Below, piece by piece: positions 28,347 to 36,934 of a stretch of 53,408 bases of DNA (within the stretch, counting starts at the first letter, position 1; the number at the start of each line of letters is the position of its first letter). This DNA comes from Pseudomonadota bacterium. GTDB lineage: Bacteria > Pseudomonadota > Gammaproteobacteria > Burkholderiales > JAJZUU01. The notes under the pieces were generated by a model. It was not told the origin of the DNA. It saw only the letters and a list, made by a program, of their open reading frames with translations, and made no database searches. The stretch spans positions 1 to 53,408 of the forward strand of contig JAJZUU010000013.1 of NCBI GenBank assembly GCA_021848325.1, written 5' to 3'. The translations under genes and the position numbers were made by a program.

Positions 28347-29066
28347 TCAGTCCTTAAGGTTGAAAACGATGGGCACATCCACCCATGCCGCCTCCGGCTC
28401 GCCGCCCCGCCTGCCGGGCACGAAGCGCCAATCCCTGACCGCCTCCAGGGCGGCCCGGTCGAGGATCCGGTAGCCGCTGCCGCTCTTCAGCTTGGCCTGC
28501 AGGCAGGTCCCGTCCGCGCCCACCCGGGCGCTCACCAGCACCTTGCCCTCCATCCCGTGGCGCCGGGCGAAGGCCGGATACTCGGGAGGCGGGTTGTGAA
28601 GATAGGCCGGCGCAAACTGCGGCGGCTCCCAGGCCGGAGGCGCAGGGGGACCCGCGGGGGCGGTCGGCGGCGGCCCGGGGACATCAGCCGCGGTCCCGGC
28701 GGAGGCTGGTGCCGGTTCCGGTGCCGGTTCCGGCGCAGGGGACGGAAGCGCGGCGGGCGCCGCGGCAACCCTCGGCCCGGCCTTCGCCAGCCGCGGCTGC
28801 GCCTGCGCCGCGGGCCCCGGGTGCTGCGGCCGGTGCGCCGCGACCCGCGGCTCGGGGGCCGGGGCAAGGGCGAGCAGGGAGACCTCCACCTGCGGCAGCG
28901 GCCTTGCATGCGGTTTTTCCGCAAGCCAGCGGGCGTAGCCCAGCCAAACGCCCGCGTGCAACAGAAGCACCAGCCCCAGCGCCGGCAGCCAGCCCGGGGA
29001 CTCCCCGCCCGCCCCTTGGCGCCTTGTCACTCCGTTTCCGCCGAGCTTCCCCACACCCGCTAGCAT
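28347..29066 (-). CDS. tonB: TonB-family energy transducer
   Basis: About 239 residues. An N-terminal anchor (WLPALGLVLLLHAGVWLGYA) is followed by a long Pro/Ala-rich spacer (about 75-165, runs such as PAPEPAPEPAPA) and a C-terminal TonB domain (PPPEYPAFARRHGMEG, then DWRFVPGRRGGEPEAAWVDVP). ATG 29066 is chosen because the longer frame overlaps the upstream gene; its ribosome site is weak. Together with ExbBD downstream and the receptor upstream it makes a complete dedicated uptake module. Confidence 0.85.
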   Translation of the reverse strand: MLAGVGKLGGNGVTRRQGAGGESPGWLPALGLVLLLHAGVWLGYARWLAEKPHARPLPQVEVSLLALAPAPEPRVAAHRPQHPGPAAQAQPRLAKAGPRVAAAPAALPSPAPEPAPEPAPASAGTAADVPGPPPTAPAGPPAPPAWEPPQFAPAYLHNPPPEYPAFARRHGMEGKVLVSARVGADGTCLQAKLKSGSGYRILDRAALEAVRDWRFVPGRRGGEPEAAWVDVPIVFNLKD

Positions 29067-29095
29067 ACCATCGCCGCCGGGCCGGCGCACCGCCC

Positions 29096-30616
29096 TTACC
29101 GCCATTTGTGGCGCCACCAGCGCAACAGGCCGGTGATTGCCAGGACCAGCGCCGCCGCGGCGAACAGGTCGTTCATCCATTTCCACTGGGGGTGGATCAA
29201 CAGGCCGCCGTGCAGGCCGTCAACCACGTAGAACCAGGCCACCCGGTCCGGCACCGGCGGCCGTGGCAGCGCCGGCCCGGCAAGGGAGGCCGGCATCACC
29301 TTGACGCCCTTGGCGCCGTTCCAGCCCCATCCGCCGCCGGGCAGGGCCGTGACGTCGGACGGCATGCCGCCCACGCGGCCCGCCGGCCGCCACGGCCCGC
29401 CGTCTTCGCTCACCAGGTTGGGGCTGCCCATGCCGCCGATGAACAGGGTGTTGCCGACCCGGCGCAGCATCCACACGAAGCCGGGGGTGGCCGCCTCCCG
29501 CGACCAGCTGCGGCCCCGGTCTGCCGAGGTGAACAAGCCGGAACGGGTGCCCAGGCTCAGCTTGTCCGGCTCGCCGGGATAGCCGGCGACGGCGTAGACC
29601 TCCCCCTGCCAGTCGCCCAGGCCGTAGACCGGGGGCTGCCACGGGCGCGCCACCGGCACCGAGCGCATCCAGGGCGCCAGGTCCGCGTCGTGGTCGATCA
29701 GCACCCCGGTGACGGCAAGATAGACGATGGGCAGCAGGCTCGCCAGTCCCACCGTCGGGCCATGCAGCCGGAACAGCCAGCGCACCGCCCGTCCCTTGCT
29801 GCGGGCGTCCACCGGGTTGCCGCGGCGGCGCAGCCGCTTCCAGCGGCGGGGCAGCCACCAGTAGCACAGGCCGGTCAGGGGCAGGATCACCAGGGCCAGG
29901 GCGGCGGCGTCGTTCAGCAGCAGGGACGCCTGCCCGGGAAACAGCCCGCGACCGAAGTGCAGGTCGTGCACCAGGCGGGACAGGTCGATACGCTGCGGCA
30001 AGGTGCCCGGATCGGGGCGGGCCAGATCGAACCAGGCAAGGCGTGCGGGGTGTTCGGTGTCCAGGCGGAACACTCGGCTGCGGGCGGCCACCCCCAGCAG
30101 TTCGCCGGGATCTCCGCCTCGGGTCAGGCCGTTGACCGGCTCCCCCGCCAAGCCGTAGCGGTCGAAATGGGCGCCGCCGTCGGCCGAAACCCAGACCCCG
30201 TCGTCCGTGCCCAGCCACGGCCTTTGCCAGCCCAGCCGGGGATCGGGTTCGATGGCCAGCACCTGGAACTGGCCGGCGTATCCCGCGAAGCGCGGGCGCG
30301 ACCAGGAACGCCCGCCGTCCCGGCTCAGCCACAGGCCCCGCGGCCCCCCGGCCAGCCTGTGGGCGGGCTGTTGCGGGTCGACCTGGTACAGCCTTGCCCG
30401 GTGGTCGGCGTCCTTGCGGGCGATGGCCGGCGGCAGCCAGCGGACGGGCAGCCCTTCCTGCCACAGCCAGCGCCAGTCGCGATGGTCCAGCACGAAGCCG
30501 GTCGCCCCCAGCACGGCCAGCCACAGGGCGGCAAACAGCCCTCCCCACTTGTGAACCTTGTGCAGGGTCCAGGTGCGTTTTTTCGATTCCGGCCGGTGGC
30601 GGCTAGAACCGGACAT
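29096..30616 (-). CDS. PepSY-associated membrane protein with Asp-box (BNR-like) repeats
   Basis: About 506 residues. Three to four membrane helices are visible: near residue 25 (WGGLFAALWLAVLGATGFVL), about 230-255, about 295-315 (LASLLPIVYLAVTGVLI) and at the C-terminus (LFAAAALVLAITGLL), the pattern of PepSY-TM iron-reductase-like proteins. Both periplasmic loops carry Asp-box repeats: LSRDGGRSWSR, VSADGGAHFDRY, TSADRGRSWSRE and VSEDGGPW, as in beta-propellers. ATG 30616 overlaps the receptor gene's end by 14 bp. It lies between the TonB receptor and tonB, so reduction or release of an imported metal complex is a plausible role, by context only. Confidence 0.8.
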   Translation of the reverse strand: MSGSSRHRPESKKRTWTLHKVHKWGGLFAALWLAVLGATGFVLDHRDWRWLWQEGLPVRWLPPAIARKDADHRARLYQVDPQQPAHRLAGGPRGLWLSRDGGRSWSRPRFAGYAGQFQVLAIEPDPRLGWQRPWLGTDDGVWVSADGGAHFDRYGLAGEPVNGLTRGGDPGELLGVAARSRVFRLDTEHPARLAWFDLARPDPGTLPQRIDLSRLVHDLHFGRGLFPGQASLLLNDAAALALVILPLTGLCYWWLPRRWKRLRRRGNPVDARSKGRAVRWLFRLHGPTVGLASLLPIVYLAVTGVLIDHDADLAPWMRSVPVARPWQPPVYGLGDWQGEVYAVAGYPGEPDKLSLGTRSGLFTSADRGRSWSREAATPGFVWMLRRVGNTLFIGGMGSPNLVSEDGGPWRPAGRVGGMPSDVTALPGGGWGWNGAKGVKVMPASLAGPALPRPPVPDRVAWFYVVDGLHGGLLIHPQWKWMNDLFAAAALVLAITGLLRWWRHKWR

Positions 30617-32816
30617 CCATCTCACCGTACCAGGCCCTGCCCTGGGGTATGTTGTAGGAACCCTGGTAATAGTCGCGGTCCAGCAGGTTGTCCAGCGCCA
30701 GGGACAGGGCGACGGCCTTGCTGACCTGGTAGGCCGCCTTGGCGTTCACCACGAAGTAGGGGTCGTAGGAGCCGAACACCCCGTCCACGGTGTCCAGGTT
30801 CTGGTCGTTGCCGTAGACCTTGCCCACGTAGTGCCCCGTCAGGGAGCCGCTCCACGGCCCCCTCTTGCCCTCCATCCCGACGTTCAGCATGTTGCGCGGG
30901 GTCCCGGTCATGCGCTTGCCTTCGGTGGCGGGGTTGGCCGGGTTGCTGGTGATCCTGGCGTCGTTGTAGGTGTAGTTGACGAAGGCGCTGAGGCCGCCGG
31001 CGAAGGCACGGCGCAGTTCCAGCTCGATCCCCCGGACCAGGGCCGCCCCGGCGTTGGCGACGCTCTGGGTGGTGGCGTCCTCGGTACGGTAGATCAGGTC
31101 ATGCAGCCGGTTCTCGTAATAGGTCGCGCGCAGCAGGGTCGCGCCGAACCGCTGCTCCGCGCCCGCCTCCCACGAGGTGACCGTCTCCGGCTTCAGGTCG
31201 GGATTGGGGATGTACGTCTTGCCGGAGGCGGGCGTCCACCAGCCGAAGGTGTCCCGCAGGTTGGGGGCGTGGAACGCGGTGCCGACCGAGGCGCGCAGGG
31301 TGGTGCTCGGGGCCGGGCGGTACACCAGGGAGGCCTTGGGGCTGAAGTGGGTCTGGCTGCGGCTGGCGTAGTCGTTGCGGTAGGCGGGCGCCTTCAACTG
31401 CTCGATGAAGCCGTCGCTGGACCAGGCGTCGTAGCGCCCCCCTAGGTAGGCGGTGAGCCGTTGGGAGAGATAGAACTCGTCCTGCAGGAACAGGGCGTAG
31501 GTGCGATCCTCCCCGGCGGTCCGGTTCTGGGTGACGCCGGTGTCGTCCACGTTGCGCCAGTCGCTGACGGCGTAGGTGTAGGTCTCGATCTTGCGCTTCC
31601 CGGCGGAGACGCCCGCCACCAGGAAATGGCGCTCGGCGATCGGCAGGCTCAGTTGGAGCGAGCCGGAAAGCTCGCTGTTGGGCCGGTGCAGGCGGCTGCC
31701 CGGCCCGCCCCCGTCGTAGGTCGCCCCGGACCAGGGGATCACGTAGTCGTAAGTGGGGATGTCCAGGTAGCTGAACTCGGCCTTGAGGGAGGCGCCGTGT
31801 CCCAAGGGGGTGTTGTATTCCAGGCCGTAGCGGTTTTGCACCTTGGGATTGGGGCCCTGCAGGAACAGGGACTGGCTGAGGGCCAGGTTGTCGCCGCTGC
31901 CGCTCAGGGTGACGTTGCCGGAACTCACCGGATTGCCGGCGGCGTCCCGCAAATAGGAGTGGAATCGGTCCCAGCCCTTGTCGTAGGTGAAGCGGGAGGC
32001 GGAAAATGAGAGCCTCGCCTGGTGCGGAAGGTCCAGATAGAGATTCAGGCCGACATTGCGCGAGTCCCACGGGGTCCGCCCCTTGTCGCCGATGAGGTAG
32101 GCCGGGTTGCCGTAGGGATCGGTGGTCGCCTGCCCGCCGCTGACCGGGGTCCCGCCGGGACCGGACGGGGCGCGCACCACTTGGCTCTCCACATAGCCGT
32201 CGCTTTGCTGGTAGCCGTAATTGAACATCAGGCCCAAGGCGGAAATGCGGTTCTGGTACACGAAGGTGCCGCTTTTCAGGCCGCCCGTGCCGTAGCCGAC
32301 CTTGGCCAGGGCTTCCCGCCGGGCAGGGACCTTGGTGATGATGTTGATCACCCCGCCCATGGCGCTGCCGCCGTACAGGGAGGAGAATGGGCCGGGCACC
32401 ACCTCGATCCGGTCTATGGTTTCCGGCGGCACGGACTCCCAGGTCACGGCGCCGATATAGGGGTCGTTCAGGGGCTGGCCGTTCACCAGCACCAGGGTGC
32501 GGGAATAGTCCGGGATGCCGCGCAGCATCACGTTGGTGCTCATCACGCTGGGCTCGTGGCCGCCGGTGCGGGTGGCATAGACCCCGGGCAGGTAGGTCAG
32601 CGCCTCGTCCGCGGAGTGGACGTTCATGTCCTGGATATCACCGGCGGTGACCACGCTGACCGCGGCGGGGGCATCGGCGGAGCTCACCTCGGTTTTGGTG
32701 GCGGTGACCACCACCTCCCCCAGCTTGGTCGCGCCTTGTTGGTCGGCGCAGGCCCAGCGCGGGGCGGTCAGGACCGCCGCGGCCAGCAGCAGCACAGGAT
32801 AATCGCGGCATCGCAT
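30603..32816 (-). CDS. TonB-dependent outer-membrane receptor
   Basis: A 737-residue receptor: signal peptide (VLLLAAAVLTAPRWACA), TonB box LGEVVVTAT (about 32-40), a plug domain (about 50-160, with VMLRGIPDYSRTLVLVNG and GGSAMGGVINIITK) and a 22-strand barrel ending in aromatic ...YGEMDVRF. GGAGAG lies nine bases before the ATG. The plug resembles the BtuB/CirA type, but no substrate can be read. The downstream PepSY protein, TonB-ExbB-ExbD and copper chaperone suggest a metal or metallophore. It is divergent from regB. Confidence 0.92.
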   Translation of the reverse strand: MRCRDYPVLLLAAAVLTAPRWACADQQGATKLGEVVVTATKTEVSSADAPAAVSVVTAGDIQDMNVHSADEALTYLPGVYATRTGGHEPSVMSTNVMLRGIPDYSRTLVLVNGQPLNDPYIGAVTWESVPPETIDRIEVVPGPFSSLYGGSAMGGVINIITKVPARREALAKVGYGTGGLKSGTFVYQNRISALGLMFNYGYQQSDGYVESQVVRAPSGPGGTPVSGGQATTDPYGNPAYLIGDKGRTPWDSRNVGLNLYLDLPHQARLSFSASRFTYDKGWDRFHSYLRDAAGNPVSSGNVTLSGSGDNLALSQSLFLQGPNPKVQNRYGLEYNTPLGHGASLKAEFSYLDIPTYDYVIPWSGATYDGGGPGSRLHRPNSELSGSLQLSLPIAERHFLVAGVSAGKRKIETYTYAVSDWRNVDDTGVTQNRTAGEDRTYALFLQDEFYLSQRLTAYLGGRYDAWSSDGFIEQLKAPAYRNDYASRSQTHFSPKASLVYRPAPSTTLRASVGTAFHAPNLRDTFGWWTPASGKTYIPNPDLKPETVTSWEAGAEQRFGATLLRATYYENRLHDLIYRTEDATTQSVANAGAALVRGIELELRRAFAGGLSAFVNYTYNDARITSNPANPATEGKRMTGTPRNMLNVGMEGKRGPWSGSLTGHYVGKVYGNDQNLDTVDGVFGSYDPYFVVNAKAAYQVSKAVALSLALDNLLDRDYYQGSYNIPQGRAWYGEMDVRF

Positions 32817-32966
32817 GAAATATTCTCTCCCTGGAACAGACCCGCTGTTGTAATCGCCCACTCACTGACCGGGCGGCCAGCGATGTAAAATAGAGGGATG
32901 CGGCGCGGTCTGGACGCCGCCGTGGCGAATCAGGAAGGATGATAAGATGATTCATGGGCAGGGTGA

Positions 32967-34358
32967 ATGCGTCACAGGGACGCGCGACAATTTGTCGCAG
33001 CGACGGCGGGGGATCCCCTCTTGAACGCTGAGCGGCCGGCCGCCGCCCCGTCCGGGAATCTGCGCCGCCTGGTGCTGCTGCGGGACATCGAAATCGCCGG
33101 CCAGACCCTGGTGCTGGCGGCGGCAAGCCTGCTGCTGCAAATGCCGTTGCCGCTGGTGCCGCTGGCGTCGATCATCGGGGCGCTGGCGCTGCTCAACCTG
33201 CTCACCTGGCTGCGCACCAGGCGGCCGTGGCCGGTGACCGACGGGGAGTTGTTCGCACAGCTGCTGGCGGACGTGCTGGCGCTGGCCGGGCTGCTGTATT
33301 TCAGCGGGGGTTCCACCAACCCCTTCGTTTCCATGTTTCTGCTGCCCCTCACCCTGGCGGCCACCATTCTGCCTTGGCGCTACACCTGGCTGGTGGCCGT
33401 GGCGGCCGTGGCTTGTTACACCCTGCTGTTGTTCCGTTATGCCCCCCTGCCCCCGCCCGGTCCGGGGGACCTGTTCCCGGGCGGGCTGTGCAGCATAGGG
33501 GGCGCTTCGCGGATACAGCCGGGGTACGGCACGGATTTCAGTCTGCACATAGTGGGGATGTGGTTCAACTTCCTGTTGAGCGCGGTGTTGATCGCCTTGT
33601 TCGTGGTCAAGATGGCCGCCTCCATCAGGGAGCGCGACCGGCTGCTGGCATCGGCCCGGGAAGAGACCCTGCGCAACGAGCGGGTAGTGGCCCTGGGCAC
33701 CCTGGCCGCGGGTGCCGCCCACGAACTGGGCACTCCCCTTTCCACCATGGCGGTGGTGGTCAACGAGTTGCAACTGGACTGCGCGGGACACCCCGGGCTC
33801 TCCGAAGACCTTCGCACCCTGCGCGACCAGGTGGACCACTGCAAGCGCATCCTGTCCGGCCTGCTGGCGACGGCGGGCCAGGCGAGGGGGGAAGGGGGGA
33901 CAAGCCGGCCGCTGGACGCCTATCTCGCAGAACTGCTGGACAAGTGGCAACTGATGCGCCCGGGAGTAACCGTGAGCGCCACCTGGGAGGGGGAGACCCC
34001 GGCCCCCGCGGTGATCGCGGAGCAGACCCTGAGCCAGGCCCTGATGAATCTGCTGAACAACGCGGCGGACGCCTCTCCGGACAGGGTCGAGGTGCGCGGG
34101 CGCTGGGACCGGCGGCAACTGGCCATCGAGATTCTCGACCGGGGCCCCGGCCTGACCCCGGAGGCGGCGGGCAACGCCGGCAAGGCGTTTTTCACCACCA
34201 AGCCGGCGGGCCACGGCATCGGCATCGGGCTGTTCCTGGCCAACGCCACCATCGAGCGCTTTGGCGGCACCGTGCAATTGTTCAACCGCGACGGCGGCGG
34301 CGCCTGCACCCGGGTCACCCTGCCCCTGGTGCGCCTGGCCACCGGGGGGGAGGCATGA
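32967..34358 (+). CDS. regB: Redox sensor histidine kinase RegB/PrrB
   Basis: A 463-residue membrane kinase with six hydrophobic helices (about 45-215). The quinone-site motif GGSTNPF is at 114-120. The H-box LAAGAAHELGTPLST has His252. A cysteine stands exactly 40 residues later (Cys292 in QVDHCKRIL), as Cys265 does relative to His225 in Rhodobacter RegB, where it is the redox switch. The N-box (NLLNNAADAS), GPGL and GHGIGIGLFLA complete the ATPase. The start at ATG 32967 is uncertain: TTG 33021 (giving a start at NAERPAA) has a G-rich site upstream and would place the RegA-like box in the leader. regA follows with an ATGA overlap. Confidence 0.93.
   Translation: MRHRDARQFVAATAGDPLLNAERPAAAPSGNLRRLVLLRDIEIAGQTLVLAAASLLLQMPLPLVPLASIIGALALLNLLTWLRTRRPWPVTDGELFAQLLADVLALAGLLYFSGGSTNPFVSMFLLPLTLAATILPWRYTWLVAVAAVACYTLLLFRYAPLPPPGPGDLFPGGLCSIGGASRIQPGYGTDFSLHIVGMWFNFLLSAVLIALFVVKMAASIRERDRLLASAREETLRNERVVALGTLAAGAAHELGTPLSTMAVVVNELQLDCAGHPGLSEDLRTLRDQVDHCKRILSGLLATAGQARGEGGTSRPLDAYLAELLDKWQLMRPGVTVSATWEGETPAPAVIAEQTLSQALMNLLNNAADASPDRVEVRGRWDRRQLAIEILDRGPGLTPEAAGNAGKAFFTTKPAGHGIGIGLFLANATIERFGGTVQLFNRDGGGACTRVTLPLVRLATGGEA
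32984..32998. promoter_or_regulatory. RegA-box-like dyad near the regB start
   Basis: GCGACAATTTGTCGC is a perfect inverted repeat of GCGAC/GTCGC separated by five bases. It fits the published RegA/ActR-type pattern GCGNC-N5-GNCGC. It lies just inside the longest regB frame and about 170 bp from the divergent receptor start. Autoregulation of regBA is the simplest reading. Motifs of this length can occur by chance in GC-rich DNA. Confidence 0.45.
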
Positions 34359-34912
34359 CGGCGGGCGGCGGGAGCGGGGAGGACTTGCCCAGCCTGCTGC
34401 TGGTGGACGACGACCCGACCTTCTGCCGCGTGCTGTCGAGGGCCCTGGCGAGGCGGGGGTTCGCTGTAAGCACGGCCCACGGCGTGCAGGAGGCGCTGCT
34501 GGCGGCCGAGGCGAACCCGCCGGAGTACGCGGTGATCGACCTGAAGATGCCCGGTCCGTCCGGGCTGGCCCTGCTGCAACGGCTGAAGGAACTGGACGAC
34601 GCGACCCGCATCGTGGTGCTCACCGGCTACGCCAGCATCGCCACGGCGGTGGAGGCGATCAAATTGGGCGCCACCCACTACCTGGCGAAACCGGCCGACG
34701 CCGATCAGGTGGCAGCCGCACTGCAACGGCGCGCCGGGGATGTCGACACCCCCCTGACCCCCACGCCCCTCACCGTGGACCGGCTGGAATGGGAGCATAT
34801 CCAGAAGGTGTTGGCGGAAAACCAGGGGAACATCTCGGCCACCGCCCGCGCGCTGAAGATGCACCGGCGCACCCTGCAGCGCAAGCTGGCCAAGCGGCCG
34901 GTCAGGGAATAG
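34355..34912 (+). CDS. regA: Response regulator RegA/PrrA
   Basis: A 185-residue two-domain regulator. The receiver has LLVDDDPTF, the phospho-acceptor Asp in YAVIDLKMPGPSGL, the Thr in VVLTGYAS and the Lys in YLAKPAD. The C-terminal Fis-type HTH contains NISATARALKMHRRTLQRKL, almost invariant in RegA/PrrA/ActR. It is coupled to regB by an ATGA overlap. In other bacteria this pair controls respiration, carbon and nitrogen fixation in response to the quinone pool and oxygen. Confidence 0.95.
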   Translation: MTAGGGSGEDLPSLLLVDDDPTFCRVLSRALARRGFAVSTAHGVQEALLAAEANPPEYAVIDLKMPGPSGLALLQRLKELDDATRIVVLTGYASIATAVEAIKLGATHYLAKPADADQVAAALQRRAGDVDTPLTPTPLTVDRLEWEHIQKVLAENQGNISATARALKMHRRTLQRKLAKRPVRE

Positions 34913-34921
34913 AAATAACGG

Positions 34922-36262
34922 CTACAGCACGTAGCGCGCCAGGTCGTCGCTCTTGGCCAGGCCTTCCAGCCGGCCGTCCACGTAAGCGCCGTCGATCACC
35001 ATGGTCTCGTTCGCGTGCCGCCCCGCGTCGAAGGAAATCTCCTCCAGCAACCGCTCCATCACGGTGTAGAGCCTGCGCGCGCCGATGTTCTCGGTCCGCT
35101 CGTTCACCTCGAAGGCGATTTCCGCCAGTCGCTTGATCCCCTCCGGCCCGAACTCCAGGTGTACGCCCTCGGTCTCCAGCAAGGCCTGGTATTGCCGGGT
35201 CAGGCAGGCATCGGTGTTGGTGAGAATCTGCTGGAAATCGGAGACGCCGAGCGACTCCAGCTCCACCCGGATCGGGAAACGGCCCTGCAGCTCCGGGATC
35301 AGGTCGGACGGCTTGGCCAAGTGGAACGCGCCGCTGGCGATGAACAGGATATGGTCGGTCTTGATCATGCCGTATTTGGTGGAAACCGTGGTCCCCTCCA
35401 CCAGGGGCAGCAGGTCCCGCTGCACGCCCTGGCGCGAGACATCGCCCCCCGCGCTCTCCGAGCGGCTGGTGATCTTGTCGATCTCGTCCAGAAACACGAT
35501 GCCGTTCTGCTCCACGTTGTCCAGCGCCCGGATCTTGAGGTCCTCCTCGTTGATCAGCTTGGCCGCCTCCTCCTCGGTCAAGAGCTTAATGGCCTCGCGG
35601 ATCTTCAGCTTGCGCTCCCGCTTGCGCGCGCCCCCCAGGTTCTGGAACATGCCCTGTATCTGGGAGGTGAGGTCCTCCATCCCGGGCGGCGCAAAGATCT
35701 CCATGTGCGCCTGGGGCGCCGTCAGCTCCACTTCGATCTCGCGCTCGTCCAACTGGCCCTCCCGCAGCATCTTGCGGAATCTCTGCCGGGTCGCGCCCTC
35801 CTGGGTTCCCTCCCCCGTGACTGCGGCCACCGGAAAAGGCTCCCGGGCGGACGGCAGGAGGGCGTCCAGGATCCTGTCCTCAGCCGCTTCCTCGGCCCGG
35901 AACTGCACCTTCCGAGCCTCTTCCTCGCGCATTTGCTTGATCGCCATCTCCGCCAGATCGCGCACGATGGAGTCCACGTCCCGCCCCACATAGCCCACTT
36001 CCGTGAACTTGGTGGCCTCGATCTTGATGAACGGGGCGTTGGCCAGCTTCGCCAGGCGCCGCGCGATCTCGGTCTTGCCGACGCCGGTGGGACCGATCAT
36101 CAGGATGTTCTTGGGGGTGATCTCGTGGCGCAACGGCTCCGCCACCTGGCGCCGCCGCCAGCGGTTGCGCAGGGCGATGGCCACGGCGCGCTTGGCCGCG
36201 TGCTGGCCGATGATGTGCTTGTCCAGCTCGTGGACGATTTCCTGGGGTGACATCTCCGACAT
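34922..36262 (-). CDS. hslU: ATP-dependent protease ATPase subunit HslU
   Basis: A 446-residue AAA+ unfoldase that feeds substrates to HslV. Walker A is GPTGVGKT (57-64), Walker [10 protein letters not shown]; an I-domain insertion is rich in Glu/Arg (about 110-235); the C-terminal sensor-2 region ends DDLARYVL, whose hydrophobic tail inserts into HslV. It lies 38 bp downstream of hslV and is convergent with regA. Confidence 0.97.
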   Translation of the reverse strand: MSEMSPQEIVHELDKHIIGQHAAKRAVAIALRNRWRRRQVAEPLRHEITPKNILMIGPTGVGKTEIARRLAKLANAPFIKIEATKFTEVGYVGRDVDSIVRDLAEMAIKQMREEEARKVQFRAEEAAEDRILDALLPSAREPFPVAAVTGEGTQEGATRQRFRKMLREGQLDEREIEVELTAPQAHMEIFAPPGMEDLTSQIQGMFQNLGGARKRERKLKIREAIKLLTEEEAAKLINEEDLKIRALDNVEQNGIVFLDEIDKITSRSESAGGDVSRQGVQRDLLPLVEGTTVSTKYGMIKTDHILFIASGAFHLAKPSDLIPELQGRFPIRVELESLGVSDFQQILTNTDACLTRQYQALLETEGVHLEFGPEGIKRLAEIAFEVNERTENIGARRLYTVMERLLEEISFDAGRHANETMVIDGAYVDGRLEGLAKSDDLARYVL

Positions 36263-36300
36263 CTTGATTGGCTTTCAGTAAGGGAGCGCCGGATGCTCCG

Positions 36301-36837
36301 TCAGGGGAGCACCTCGATCACGTGTTGCTGGTTGGTGTAGATGCACAGGTTGGCGGCGATGGTAAGGGATTGCTTGACGACCTCCGCGGCGGACATCTCG
36401 GTGTGATCCAGCAGCGCGCGGGCGGCGCTCTGGGCATAGGGACCGCCGCTGCCGATGGCCAGCAGGCCGTCTTCCGGTTCCAGCACGTCGCCGTTTCCGG
36501 TAATGATCAGCGAGGTCTCCCGGTCCGCCACCGCCAGCATCGCTTCCAGCCGGCGCAACATGCGGTCGGTGCGCCAGTCCTTGGCCAGTTCCACCGCGGA
36601 GCGCAACAGATGTCCCTGGTGTTTTTCCAGCTTGGCCTCGAAGCGCTCGAACAGGGTGAAGGCATCCGCCGTGCCGCCGGCAAAACCGGCCAGGATCCGG
36701 TCGTGAAACAGGCGGCGCACCTTGCGCGCCGAGGACTTCACCACGATGTTGCCCAGGGTGACCTGGCCATCCCCGCCCAGCGCCACCTGGTTGCCGCGGC
36801 GCACGGACAGGATGGTGGTGCCGCGAAATTGTTCCAT
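36301..36837 (-). CDS. hslV: ATP-dependent protease proteolytic subunit HslV
   Basis: A 178-residue N-terminal-nucleophile threonine protease. The catalytic Thr-Thr is in [10 protein letters not shown], but it is preceded by six residues (MEQFRG), not only by Met. The only in-frame ATG is at 36837, so a short propeptide must be removed to free the Thr. Other conserved parts are GDGQVTLGN and [16 protein letters not shown]. It is followed by hslU in the usual order. Confidence 0.96.
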   Translation of the reverse strand: MEQFRGTTILSVRRGNQVALGGDGQVTLGNIVVKSSARKVRRLFHDRILAGFAGGTADAFTLFERFEAKLEKHQGHLLRSAVELAKDWRTDRMLRRLEAMLAVADRETSLIITGNGDVLEPEDGLLAIGSGGPYAQSAARALLDHTEMSAAEVVKQSLTIAANLCIYTNQQHVIEVLP

Positions 36838-36934
36838 AACCGGTTTCCTATCGAGACTCGAACCCAGAAGACTTAACGCGATGGGCGTATTCTACTACAC
36901 TGCGGGCGCCACGGGGTCGGCTCTCCCCGGGGCC

